From an uncultured Porphyromonas sp. (lineage in GTDB: Bacteria; Bacteroidota; Bacteroidia; Bacteroidales; Porphyromonadaceae), in the NCBI GenBank assembly GCA_946222055.1, contig CAMIEW010000014.1, forward strand, positions 1-9,580: a stretch of 9,580 bases of DNA. Reading direction: 5' to 3'. A program made the position numbers and the translations under genes. Below are positions 1 to 5,595 of the stretch, piece by piece. The notes under the pieces are model-generated. The model was not told the DNA's origin. It saw only the letters and a program-made list of their open reading frames with translations, and did no database searches. Positions within the stretch are counted from its first letter, which is position 1; each line of letters begins with the position of its first letter.

Positions 1-1375
1 GACGGTCTACGGCGATGCCCCCCTGGGACATGCTCGTCCTGCCGTCACTTTCGACATCCTATTCAGGTACCTGTCACATCTGGACTACAAGGTCCGTTAC
101 GTCCGCAATATCACCGACGTCGGTCACCTCGAGCATGACTCCGATGACGGCGAGGACAAGATTGCGAAGAAGGCGCGTCTGGAGCAGATCGAGCCAATGG
201 AGGTGGTACAGCACTATCTGACTGCCTATCATCACAATATGGAGGCGCTCAACGTCCTCCCTCCATCCATCGAGCCGATGGCGAGTGCCCACATCCAGGA
301 GCAGATCGAGCTGACTCAGCAGATCTTAGACAATGGCTTTGCCTATGTCTCGGGTGGATCGGTCTACTTCGACGTCGAGAAGTACGATAAGAAGTATAAC
401 TATGGTCGCCTCTCCGGTCGCAATGTAGAAGATATGCGGGCGAATACGAGACAGCTCGCCGGTCAGGATGAGAAGCGCAATCCTCTCGACTTTGCCCTCT
501 GGAAGGAAGCCTCCCCGGAGCACATCATGAAGTGGAAGAGCCCTTGGGGGATCGGCTTCCCCGGCTGGCACTGCGAGTGCACCGCGATGGGACGCAAGTA
601 TCTGGGGGATCAGTTTGACATCCACGGTGGTGGGCTGGATCTGGTCTTCCCTCACCACGAGTGCGAGATCGCCCAGTCGGTCGCCTCGATGGGTCATCCG
701 ATGGTCCGCTACTGGCTGCACAATAACCTGATCACCATCAACGGTCAGAAGATGGGCAAGAGCCTCGGCAACTTCATCACCCTAGATGAGGTCTTCAGCG
801 GCAAGCACAAGCTCCTTGATCAGGCCTATGACCCGATGACGGTCCGCTTCTTCGTCCTGATGGCTCACTACCGCAGTCAGCTCGACTTCAGCAACCAGGC
901 GCTGCAGGCTGCCGAGAAGGGATTGACCCGACTCCACGAGGCCTACAAGGCCCTCGACTCGCTTAAGCCTGCCACCTCTCAGAGCACCGAGGTGAGGGAC
1001 TTCATCCGCGCCTCCTATGAGCACCTCAATGATGATCTCAATACTCCGAAGGTTGTGGCGGAGCTCTTCGACGCCGCTCGGGTGATCAATACCGCCAAGA
1101 ATGGCGATCAGCCGCTCACGGAGGAGCAGATCGCCGACCTGCGTCAGCTCTTTGATACCTTCCTCTATGGTGTGCTCGGTATGCGTCGCACCGGTGCCGG
1201 TCTCTCCTCTCAGCATCAGGAGGCATTTGACGGAGCGATGGATCTCCTCCTGGACCTTCGTCAGCAGGCTAAGGACAGGAAGGAGTGGACCGTCTCCGAT
1301 GAGATCAGGGATCGCCTGACGGCGCTTGGCTTTGTTATCAAGGACACCAAGGACGGCGCTGAGTGGTCGATCTGA
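1..1375 (+). CDS. cysS: Cysteinyl-tRNA synthetase, 5' end outside window
   Basis: Class I aminoacyl-tRNA synthetase that charges tRNA-Cys with cysteine in the cytosol. The reading frame is open from base 2 to the TGA at 1373-1375 (457 codons visible; about 30-35 N-terminal residues of a roughly 490-residue family are missing), so the ATG at 197 is internal. Visible motifs are TVYGD and LGHAR of the nucleotide-binding region (2-37), [11 protein letters not shown], the zinc-site segments WHCECTAM (566-589) and PHHECE (650-667), and KMGKSLGN (749 on), the KMSKS loop with Gly for the first Ser. The C-terminal helical region runs to EWSI. One oddity: the first His of the HIGH motif reads Pro (CCC at 20-22). 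Identification is very secure. A repeat-built hairpin starts 18 bp after the stop and probably ends the transcript. Confidence 0.97.
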   Translation, partial: TVYGDAPLGHARPAVTFDILFRYLSHLDYKVRYVRNITDVGHLEHDSDDGEDKIAKKARLEQIEPMEVVQHYLTAYHHNMEALNVLPPSIEPMASAHIQEQIELTQQILDNGFAYVSGGSVYFDVEKYDKKYNYGRLSGRNVEDMRANTRQLAGQDEKRNPLDFALWKEASPEHIMKWKSPWGIGFPGWHCECTAMGRKYLGDQFDIHGGGLDLVFPHHECEIAQSVASMGHPMVRYWLHNNLITINGQKMGKSLGNFITLDEVFSGKHKLLDQAYDPMTVRFFVLMAHYRSQLDFSNQALQAAEKGLTRLHEAYKALDSLKPATSQSTEVRDFIRASYEHLNDDLNTPKVVAELFDAARVINTAKNGDQPLTEEQIADLRQLFDTFLYGVLGMRRTGAGLSSQHQEAFDGAMDLLLDLRQQAKDRKEWTVSDEIRDRLTALGFVIKDTKDGAEWSI

Positions 1376-1393
1376 CCTTGACTTTCCCTCTCA

Positions 1394-1436
1394 CTATTAC
1401 CGGTATTAGATTTCTCTAATACCGGTAATAGTTTTG
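1394..1436 (+). terminator. Probable cysS terminator made of repeat copies 1-2
   Basis: Repeat copies 1 and 2 are perfect inverted repeats, giving a 16-bp stem (1394-1409 with 1416-1431) and a 6-nt loop, followed at once by TTTTG (1432-1436). It starts 18 bp after the cysS stop. This is the shape of an intrinsic terminator, although the U-run is short and the stem is not very GC-rich. The same bases 1429-1436 read TAGTTTTG, which also fits the Bacteroidota -7 pattern TAnnTTTG. No TTTG lies at the right distance upstream, so I favour the terminator reading. Confidence 0.6.
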
Positions 1437-1475
1437 TCTAATACCGGTAATAGATGCAACTAATACCGGTAATAG
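1394..1475. repeat. Four 16-bp repeats on a 22-bp period
   Basis: The 16-mer CTAATACCGGTAATAG occurs exactly at 1416-1431, 1438-1453 and 1460-1475, and its exact reverse complement occurs at 1394-1409. All copies are separated by 6-bp spacers of unrelated sequence (ATTTCT, TTTTGT, ATGCAA), so the period is exactly 22 bp. The unit is itself nearly palindromic: the core TACCGGTA and the outer CTA/TAG are symmetric, with one A/A mismatch on each side. The array lies between the cysS stop and the tRNA-Arg gene. The sequence conservation against diverged spacers points to selection on the unit or recent amplification. It could be an operator array, a REP-like dispersed element or a terminator-derived repeat; the sequence alone does not decide. 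Confidence 0.95.
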
Positions 1476-1520
1476 AAATGGCGATCTCTATCCGGCTGAT
1501 ACTCGCACCCTTATGGAGCC

Positions 1521-1555
1521 CTCTGTACAGCTGCCTTCCGTCGGCGGTGACAGAG
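1521..1555 (+). other. Stem-loop in the cysS-tRNA gap
   Basis: CTCTGT (1521-1526) pairs with ACAGAG (1550-1555), and after a small internal loop GCTGCC (1530-1535) pairs with GGCGGT (1543-1548, two G-T pairs), closing a 7-nt loop. No T-run follows, so it is not a simple terminator. It may be part of a small transcript or chance pairing. Apart from this, the repeats and the tRNA promoter region, I see no gene in 1376-1662. Confidence 0.3.
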
Positions 1556-1610
1556 ATGATGTGAGATGGTGGACTTGAGGGCGATTGTCATGCAAAAGGG
1601 GATAAATAGG

Positions 1611-1624
1611 CTCGATATATCGAG
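1611..1624. promoter_or_regulatory. 14-bp perfect palindrome, candidate operator
   Basis: CTCGATATATCGAG is a perfect palindrome ending 9 bp before the TACCTTTG box upstream of the tRNA-Arg gene, so it occupies the -35 to -10 spacer region of that promoter. This position suits a dimeric transcription factor, but the length is short enough that chance is possible. No regulator is encoded nearby. Confidence 0.35.
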
Positions 1625-1633
1625 AGAATTGTC

Positions 1634-1641
1634 TACCTTTG
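1634..1641 (+). promoter_or_regulatory. -7 box of the tRNA-Arg promoter
   Basis: TACCTTTG matches the Bacteroidota sigma-ABfr -7 consensus TAnnTTTG exactly. It lies 21 bp before the mature tRNA 5' end, which would give a leader of roughly 15 nt for removal by RNase P. No clear TTTG -33 element lies 19-23 bp upstream; the 14-bp palindrome occupies that area instead. Confidence 0.6.
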
Positions 1642-1662
1642 CAGTATAGAGGGGGAGAAAAG

Positions 1663-1736
1663 GGCCCGGTAGCTCAGCTGAATAGAGTGTCAGATTCCGG
1701 ATCTGAAGGTCATGGGTTTGAATCCCATCCGGGTCA
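1663..1736 (+). tRNA. tRNA-Arg (anticodon CCG)
   Basis: A complete cloverleaf can be drawn by hand. The acceptor stem is GGCCCGG (1663-1669) with CCGGGTC (1729-1735, one G-T pair), and the discriminator is A1736. The D stem is GCTC/GAGT (1672-1675, 1685-1688). The anticodon stem is TCAGA/TCTGA around the loop TTCCGGA (1695-1701), with anticodon CCG at 1697-1699. The variable loop is AGGTC, and the T stem ATGGG/CCCAT encloses TTTGAAT. It reads CGG arginine codons. The CCA end is not encoded (CTC follows), as is usual in this phylum. It has its own -7 box upstream, and a TACATTTG box begins 6 bp after its 3' end. Confidence 0.95.
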
Positions 1737-1749
1737 CTCGATACATTTG
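1717..1749 (+). promoter_or_regulatory. Possible promoter overlapping the tRNA 3' end
   Basis: TACATTTG at 1742-1749 fits TAnnTTTG, and TTTG at 1717-1720, inside the tRNA T-loop, sits 21 bp upstream, within the usual spacing for a Bacteroidota -33 element. Together they form a full promoter match reading toward the small membrane gene at 1839. TTTGAAT-type T-loops are common in tRNA genes, so the -33 match may be a by-product of the tRNA sequence. Confidence 0.4.
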
Positions 1750-1758
1750 TTGCGAAGT

Positions 1759-1776
1759 CGGTACGTGTACGTGCCG
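1759..1776 (+). other. Short stem-loop after the tRNA gene
   Basis: CGGTACG (1759-1765) pairs with CGTGCCG (1770-1776, one T-G pair) around the tetraloop TGTA. It lies 22 bp after the tRNA, between two TACATTTG boxes. No T-run follows directly. It could be a tRNA trailer structure or the start of the leader of the downstream small gene. Confidence 0.35.
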
Positions 1777-1795
1777 GTACCCCGAATTATTTCGC

Positions 1796-1803
1796 TACAT
1801 TTG
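1796..1803 (+). promoter_or_regulatory. -7 box before the small membrane protein gene
   Basis: TACATTTG matches TAnnTTTG and lies 35 bp before the ATG at 1839, the right distance for a short A-rich leader. Its flanks resemble those of the box at 1742-1749: both read TCGnTACATTTGT, offset by 54 bp. No clear -33 TTTG is seen. This is the better-placed of the two candidate promoters for the gene at 1839. Confidence 0.55.
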
Positions 1804-1838
1804 TGACAGAATAATAAAAAACCAAACAGACATCTATC

Positions 1839-2030
1839 ATGAATTTCCTGAAATACCTAGGGACCCTCGTCATGCTTATCGGGGCCGGAGTGCTGGTCTT
1901 CATCGGTATTACCGGTGGTGCACAGGCAAATATAGGACTATTCGTAGGACTCGGTCTCATCCTCCTCGGCTATGTCCTCCACATCGTGCTGGACAAGAAG
2001 GCTTCCGAGCAGGAGCGTCTGCATAACTGA
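1839..2030 (+). CDS. Small two-helix inner-membrane protein, function unknown
   Basis: A 63-residue protein starting MNFLKYLG. Residues about 6-27 (LGTLVMLIGAGVLVFIG) and 33-51 (GLFVGLGLILLGYVLHIVL) are hydrophobic, glycine-rich helices joined by a short loop, and the tail DKKASEQERLHN is charged. By the positive-inside rule both ends probably face the cytoplasm. The start is supported by the A-rich leader and the TACATTTG box 35 bp upstream; no Shine-Dalgarno sequence is present. The gene stands alone between a tRNA and the nnr operon, with stem-loops after it. It resembles the short two-TM hypothetical proteins common in Bacteroidales, but I can assign no function. A longer overlapping frame at 1712-2026 runs through the tRNA and is rejected. 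Confidence 0.8.
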   Translation: MNFLKYLGTLVMLIGAGVLVFIGITGGAQANIGLFVGLGLILLGYVLHIVLDKKASEQERLHN

Positions 2031-2056
2031 GCCATCCCTCTCCTCTCCTTCCCGAC

Positions 2057-2081
2057 GTAGAGCAGAGCACTTCTGCCCTAC
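2057..2081 (+). terminator. Stem-loop 27 bp after the small membrane gene
   Basis: GTAGAGCAGA (2057-2066) pairs with TCTGCCCTAC (2072-2081) with one A/C mismatch, closing a 5-nt loop. It lies just after the stop of the 63-residue protein. The sequence that follows (AGATGG) is not T-rich, so it may act as a 3' end stabiliser or Rho-assisted end rather than an intrinsic terminator. Confidence 0.35.
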
Positions 2082-2119
2082 AGATGGTAGAGGACCAATA
2101 TTTCAAAGAAAATGAGATA

Positions 2120-2160
2120 GAGGAGCGGTGTATCCGGTGACACTGGGTGCGCCGCTCCTC
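2120..2160 (+). terminator. Long hairpin before nnr, terminator or leader element
   Basis: GAGGAGCGGTG (2120-2130) pairs with CGCCGCTCCTC (2150-2160) over 11 bp with one G-T pair. After a 3/3 internal loop, CCGGT (2134-2138) pairs with ACTGG (2142-2146, one G-T pair) around a 3-nt loop. TTCGAGTT follows, which is weakly T-rich. It is the strongest structure in the 173-bp gap and lies 43 bp before the nnr start. It most likely ends upstream transcription; if the nnr promoter lies upstream of it, it would be a 5' leader hairpin. I see no TAnnTTTG box for nnr. Confidence 0.5.
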
Positions 2161-2203
2161 TTCGAGTTATATCACATCACCCATCACGCGGACTTAGCGG
2201 ATC

Positions 2204-3751
2204 ATGCTTAAAATACTCAACGATCAGACTACTCAGAGACTGGTAGCCGGTGCTATGGAGGGCGTCGGTGCCCTGGATGAGCATCAGCTTGCGGAGAGGC
2301 TTGCTGATGCCTTCATGACACAGCTGCAGAGAGAGCTGAGGTCGAGGCAGCACTTGATCGTCTTTGCCGGTCCGAGTATGGCGGGAGCTGTGTCGCTGCT
2401 TTCGGCAGTAACGCTCAATATGCTGGGACACACTACCGAAGTCATCTTGCTCAATGACAGTGGCTCGGGTGTCCTGCCGGAGGTAGTCTCCTGGGCCAAG
2501 ACGCGTGCTCTGGAGTCCGGTCTCGTGCTGCGTGAGGTGAGTCAGGACTTTGCCCCACCCAAGATGGACAGCCGATCGATCGTCATCGATGGCATCTGCG
2601 GTACGGAGCAGAGGGGACGCTTTACCGGTAGTCTGGCGAATGTCTGCCGCTTTGTCAATAAGAAACGCCCCTTTATCATCTCTCTCGATATGCCCTCCGG
2701 ACTCTGTGCCGAGGATAATAGGGATAACGACACGGAGGCAGTCATCCATGCTGATGTGACCTACGCCTTTCACTCTCCCAAGCTCGCCTTCTTCCTCAGA
2801 GAGAATGCGGCACTCGTGGGCGACTGGAAGGTGCTAAGCATAGGTCTGGACGACAACTCCCTCGCGAGTGACGTCCGATACTACCTCCTCGAAGACGGAG
2901 ACATGGAGGGGGCCTTCGGCTCACGAAAGCGATTTACCAATAAGTACGACTATGGTCGGACGCTCCTCATCGCCGGATCTAAGGGGATGATGGGTGCCTC
3001 TATCCTTGCGGCAAGGGCTGCGATGCGAGCCGGTACAGGACATCTCACTGTACATCTCCCCGCCGGTGCCAATACGATGATGCACCTCGCCGTCCCTGAG
3101 GTGCTGGTCACTGAGGATCAGTCGGCGGAGGGCTTCACAGGTACAAGTGAGGACCTAAGTCACTATGATGCGATCGCCGTGGGACCCGGTCTGGGTCGGA
3201 GCGATGCTACCGGTCGTGCACTCATGGAGCTCATCGAGAGCAGCAATCGTCCGATGATCCTCGATGCCGATGCACTCTACCACCTCTCTAAGTGTCCGGA
3301 GAAGCTCAGCGCTCTCACCGCCGGGTCGATCCTCACACCCCATGCGGGGGAGTTTGATCGCCTCTTCGGACCCTCCGAGAGCGACTACGAGCGACTGATG
3401 AAAGCGATCGAGATGGCCTCTCGCTATGCGTGCTATATTGTCCTCAAGGGCCCCTTTACTGCCACCTGTACCCCGAGAGGGCGGGTGATCATCAATTCGT
3501 CCGGCAATCCCGGTCTCGCCACGGCCGGCACAGGAGATGTGCTGACCGGGATCATCCTGGCACTGCTGGGCAAGGGGATCAAGCCGCTGCATGCCTGCGT
3601 GGAGTCGGTATTTATCCATGGCTATGCAGCTGATCTCTATAGGAACGAGTCGTCTGAGGAGACGCTGACGGCGTCCGATGTGATCGACCGTATCCCGATG
3701 GTGTACAAGGGATTTCAGGACTACTCCTCGCCCTGGGACAAGACCATCTAA
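2204..3751 (+). CDS. nnr: NAD(P)HX repair protein Nnr (epimerase + dehydratase)
   Basis: A 515-residue protein with the two domains of cytosolic Nnr: an N-terminal YjeF_N NAD(P)H-hydrate epimerase (about 1-225) and a C-terminal ribokinase-like ADP-dependent (S)-NAD(P)H-hydrate dehydratase (about 240-505). Together these repair hydrated, inactive NADH and NADPH. The dehydratase domain looks intact: YGRTLLIAGSKGMMGA (250-265), GPGLGRS (328-333), LDADAL, LTPHAGEFDRLFG (377-389), LKGPFTA and the nucleotide-binding GNPGLATAGTGDVLTG (434-449). In the epimerase domain Asp129 (VIDGICGT) and DMPSGL (162-167) remain, but the usual GNNGGD loop after FAGP reads SMAGAV (58-63), so epimerase activity is doubtful. 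The start aligns with the family N-terminus. It is probably the first gene of an operon; the next begins 43 bp downstream with no terminator between. Confidence 0.93.
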   Translation: MLKILNDQTTQRLVAGAMEGVGALDEHQLAERLADAFMTQLQRELRSRQHLIVFAGPSMAGAVSLLSAVTLNMLGHTTEVILLNDSGSGVLPEVVSWAKTRALESGLVLREVSQDFAPPKMDSRSIVIDGICGTEQRGRFTGSLANVCRFVNKKRPFIISLDMPSGLCAEDNRDNDTEAVIHADVTYAFHSPKLAFFLRENAALVGDWKVLSIGLDDNSLASDVRYYLLEDGDMEGAFGSRKRFTNKYDYGRTLLIAGSKGMMGASILAARAAMRAGTGHLTVHLPAGANTMMHLAVPEVLVTEDQSAEGFTGTSEDLSHYDAIAVGPGLGRSDATGRALMELIESSNRPMILDADALYHLSKCPEKLSALTAGSILTPHAGEFDRLFGPSESDYERLMKAIEMASRYACYIVLKGPFTATCTPRGRVIINSSGNPGLATAGTGDVLTGIILALLGKGIKPLHACVESVFIHGYAADLYRNESSEETLTASDVIDRIPMVYKGFQDYSSPWDKTI

Positions 3752-3794
3752 GCAGAAAAGGTAAGAGAATAGGCAAAAAAACAATTTACAAAAT

Positions 3795-4460
3795 ATGCGA
3801 ATAGGAGACTCGGCTCTCATGCCACCGGTGACGATGTCACTGATATGCGTCAATGGAGTAATGCTGATCGCCCTCTGGCTCTGTCAGAGAGTGGGTATAG
3901 ATCTCAATTTCTTCCTCGGTCTGCATTACTGGCAGGCGCCGAGCTTCAAGCTCTACCAGTTTGTGACCTACATGTTCATGCATGGAGGGTTCAGCCACTT
4001 CTTCTTCAATATGTTCGCCCTCTGGATGTTCGGTACCGTGATCGAGCGGACCTGGGGTGCGGAGCGGTACCTGATCTACTACTTTGTCTGCGGTCTGGGT
4101 GCGGCACTGGTGCAAGAGATCGTCTGGGGCATCGGGATGTCTCCCGCCGCACTGGCATACTATGGGGACTACCTGATCACTGTGGGCGCGAGTGGGGCGA
4201 TCTTCGGGATCCTGCTCGCCTTCGGGATGCTGTACCCCAATACGCCGCTCTTCATCATGTTTATCCCGATCCCGATTAAGGCGAAGTGGATGGTGATCGG
4301 TTACGGCATCATGGAGCTCTTTGCCGGTGTCTCGCAGACGGGAGACAATGTCGCCCACTTTGCCCACCTTGGCGGGATGATCTTTGGCTACCTGCTTATC
4401 AAGTACTGGCGCAAGCGGGACAGGAAGCGGGTGCGAGACGGGGTGCAAGAGTTTTTCTGA
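3795..4460 (+). CDS. Rhomboid-family intramembrane serine protease
   Basis: A 221-residue polytopic membrane protease of the GlpG/rhomboid family, which cuts transmembrane substrates within the bilayer using a Ser-His dyad. The catalytic set is complete: HGGFSHFFFN (63-72, with the HxxxN pair His68 and Asn72), GASG (131-134, nucleophile Ser133) and AHLGGMIFG (190-198, His191). About six hydrophobic segments span residues 10-30, 57-82, 92-113, 126-147, 150-175 and 186-204. The C-terminus is strongly basic (KYWRKRDRKRVR), consistent with a cytoplasmic end. The start at 3795 is preceded by an A-rich leader; Met9 (3819), followed by PPVT, is a reasonable alternative and closer to many homologues. 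The next gene starts 12 bp after the stop. Substrates cannot be inferred. Confidence 0.93.
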   Translation: MRIGDSALMPPVTMSLICVNGVMLIALWLCQRVGIDLNFFLGLHYWQAPSFKLYQFVTYMFMHGGFSHFFFNMFALWMFGTVIERTWGAERYLIYYFVCGLGAALVQEIVWGIGMSPAALAYYGDYLITVGASGAIFGILLAFGMLYPNTPLFIMFIPIPIKAKWMVIGYGIMELFAGVSQTGDNVAHFAHLGGMIFGYLLIKYWRKRDRKRVRDGVQEFF

Positions 4461-4472
4461 TAGATCACACCG

Positions 4473-5585
4473 ATGGGTGGAAAGAGTCATAGAGCTGCTC
4501 TGCTGAGTGCCACCGGCAAGCTTATCTGGGTGGTGGTGATGGTGGTGGCCTTTCTCCTATACGGAGGTGCGCTACTCTCGCCCTCCGTCTCGCCTCTGAA
4601 GACTCAGATCCCAGCGTTTCTCAATCTTTCCTTCCCCGTCCTCTTGCTTGGCATCGTGCTCCTGCTCGTCTGCGCTCTCATCATGAGGCTCTGGCGGTCA
4701 GCTGTTGCCTGTCTGCTGCTACTGCTGCTGAGCGGGGGCTATATACTGACTTACTTCCCTCTGCACCGCAGCTCGCTGAGTGAGGAGAGGGACCTGAGGA
4801 TCGTCTCGTACAATGTCGCCAACATGGCACTCACGGACGAGGAGGGTGTCCCACGCGCTCTTCGGATCCTCGAGGGGTCTGATGCGGACGTCATCTGCCT
4901 GCAGGAGGGGATCTCTCCCGAGCAGATAGGGCGGTATGGGAAGAAGTGCCGGCAATTCCTCTCGCGCTATCCGTATCGCCGATTCTACGCTGACGATCGG
5001 CTGCTGCTCCTCAGTCGGTACGACATCATCGATGGCGGTAGGATCGACTACAAGTCTTACACCAATGGCTCTGCCTGGTACCTCCTTCGCATCTCGCCCG
5101 ATCGGTCGCTGCTTCTCGTCAATAATCACATGGAGAGTTACAGCCTGGGTAGTGAGGAGAAGGAGACCTTCCGAGGCTATCTGACCAACCCAAGTCTCGA
5201 CGAGATGAAGAGCCGACTGCTTGCGATTAAGAGACGACTGGGACCGTCGCTCAACGTTAGAGCCGGTGCCGCCAATGCCGTGCGGGATAAGGTGAGATCG
5301 CTCCAGCAAGACTTTGCACCCACATACACCATCATCTGTGGTGACTTCAATGACACACCTATGTCCTACTGCTACTCCCGCATCAGGGATGACCGCAACG
5401 ACGCCTTTGTGCAGACCGGAAGGGGGATGGGGGTGTCATTTAATGAGCCACTCTATGCATTTAGAATCGATCACCTCTTTTACGAAGGTCCCCTAAGAGC
5501 CATGGCTGCAGAGATACCGAGCCATAAGGACTGCAGCGATCACAACCCGCTCCTAGTGGACTTCAGGACCCTGTATACAAACTAA
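4473..5585 (+). CDS. Membrane-anchored endonuclease/exonuclease/phosphatase protein
   Basis: A 370-residue protein with three N-terminal hydrophobic helices (about 17-35, 50-72, 77-95) and a C-terminal EEP-fold metal-dependent phosphoesterase domain (about 107-366). The active-site residues are present: SYNVANM (Asn114), DVICLQE (Glu145), NNHMES (His219), CGDFND (Asp291, Asn293), RIDHLFY (Asp333) and SDHNPL (Asp356, His357), so it should be catalytic. Known EEP substrates range from nucleic acids to phosphoinositides and sphingomyelin; this sequence does not settle which applies. With three helices and no cleavable signal, the catalytic domain is probably periplasmic, because the stretch before helix 1 (KSHRAALLSATGK) is basic. 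It lies 12 bp after the rhomboid gene and 10 bp before cdsA, so co-transcription is likely. Pairing with a rhomboid gene is common in Bacteroidota. Confidence 0.9.
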   Translation: MGGKSHRAALLSATGKLIWVVVMVVAFLLYGGALLSPSVSPLKTQIPAFLNLSFPVLLLGIVLLLVCALIMRLWRSAVACLLLLLLSGGYILTYFPLHRSSLSEERDLRIVSYNVANMALTDEEGVPRALRILEGSDADVICLQEGISPEQIGRYGKKCRQFLSRYPYRRFYADDRLLLLSRYDIIDGGRIDYKSYTNGSAWYLLRISPDRSLLLVNNHMESYSLGSEEKETFRGYLTNPSLDEMKSRLLAIKRRLGPSLNVRAGAANAVRDKVRSLQQDFAPTYTIICGDFNDTPMSYCYSRIRDDRNDAFVQTGRGMGVSFNEPLYAFRIDHLFYEGPLRAMAAEIPSHKDCSDHNPLLVDFRTLYTN

Positions 5586-5595
5586 TAAGCTCCCC

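Noticed and set aside
197..199. ATG as the start of cysS
   Set aside because: The same frame is open to base 2 and encodes the TVYGD/LGHAR and [11 protein letters not shown] regions upstream, so this Met is internal.
749..763. KMGKS as a damaged KMSKS motif in CysRS
   Set aside because: Gly at this position is tolerated and, as far as I recall, seen in Bacteroidales CysRS; I do not treat it as a defect, unlike the His-to-Pro change in the HIGH motif.
1429..1436. TAGTTTTG as a promoter -7 box
   Set aside because: It matches TAnnTTTG but has no -33 element at suitable spacing and coincides with the 3' edge of a 16-bp stem, so a terminator tail is the simpler reading.
1394..1475. CRISPR-like repeat array
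   Set aside because: Units are 16 bp with 6-bp spacers and one copy is inverted; CRISPR repeats and spacers are about twice and five times longer respectively, all in one direction, and no cas gene is nearby.
1712..2026. 104-codon frame through the tRNA 3' half
   Set aside because: It begins inside the tRNA T-arm and overlaps the better supported 63-residue membrane protein in another frame; composition is not protein-like.
3155..3853. 232-codon open frame on the minus strand
   Set aside because: Antisense to the dehydratase domain of nnr and running across the intergenic gap; no recognisable motif.
3837..4490. 217-codon open frame on the minus strand
   Set aside because: Antisense to the rhomboid gene; Pro/Glu/His-rich translation without family features.
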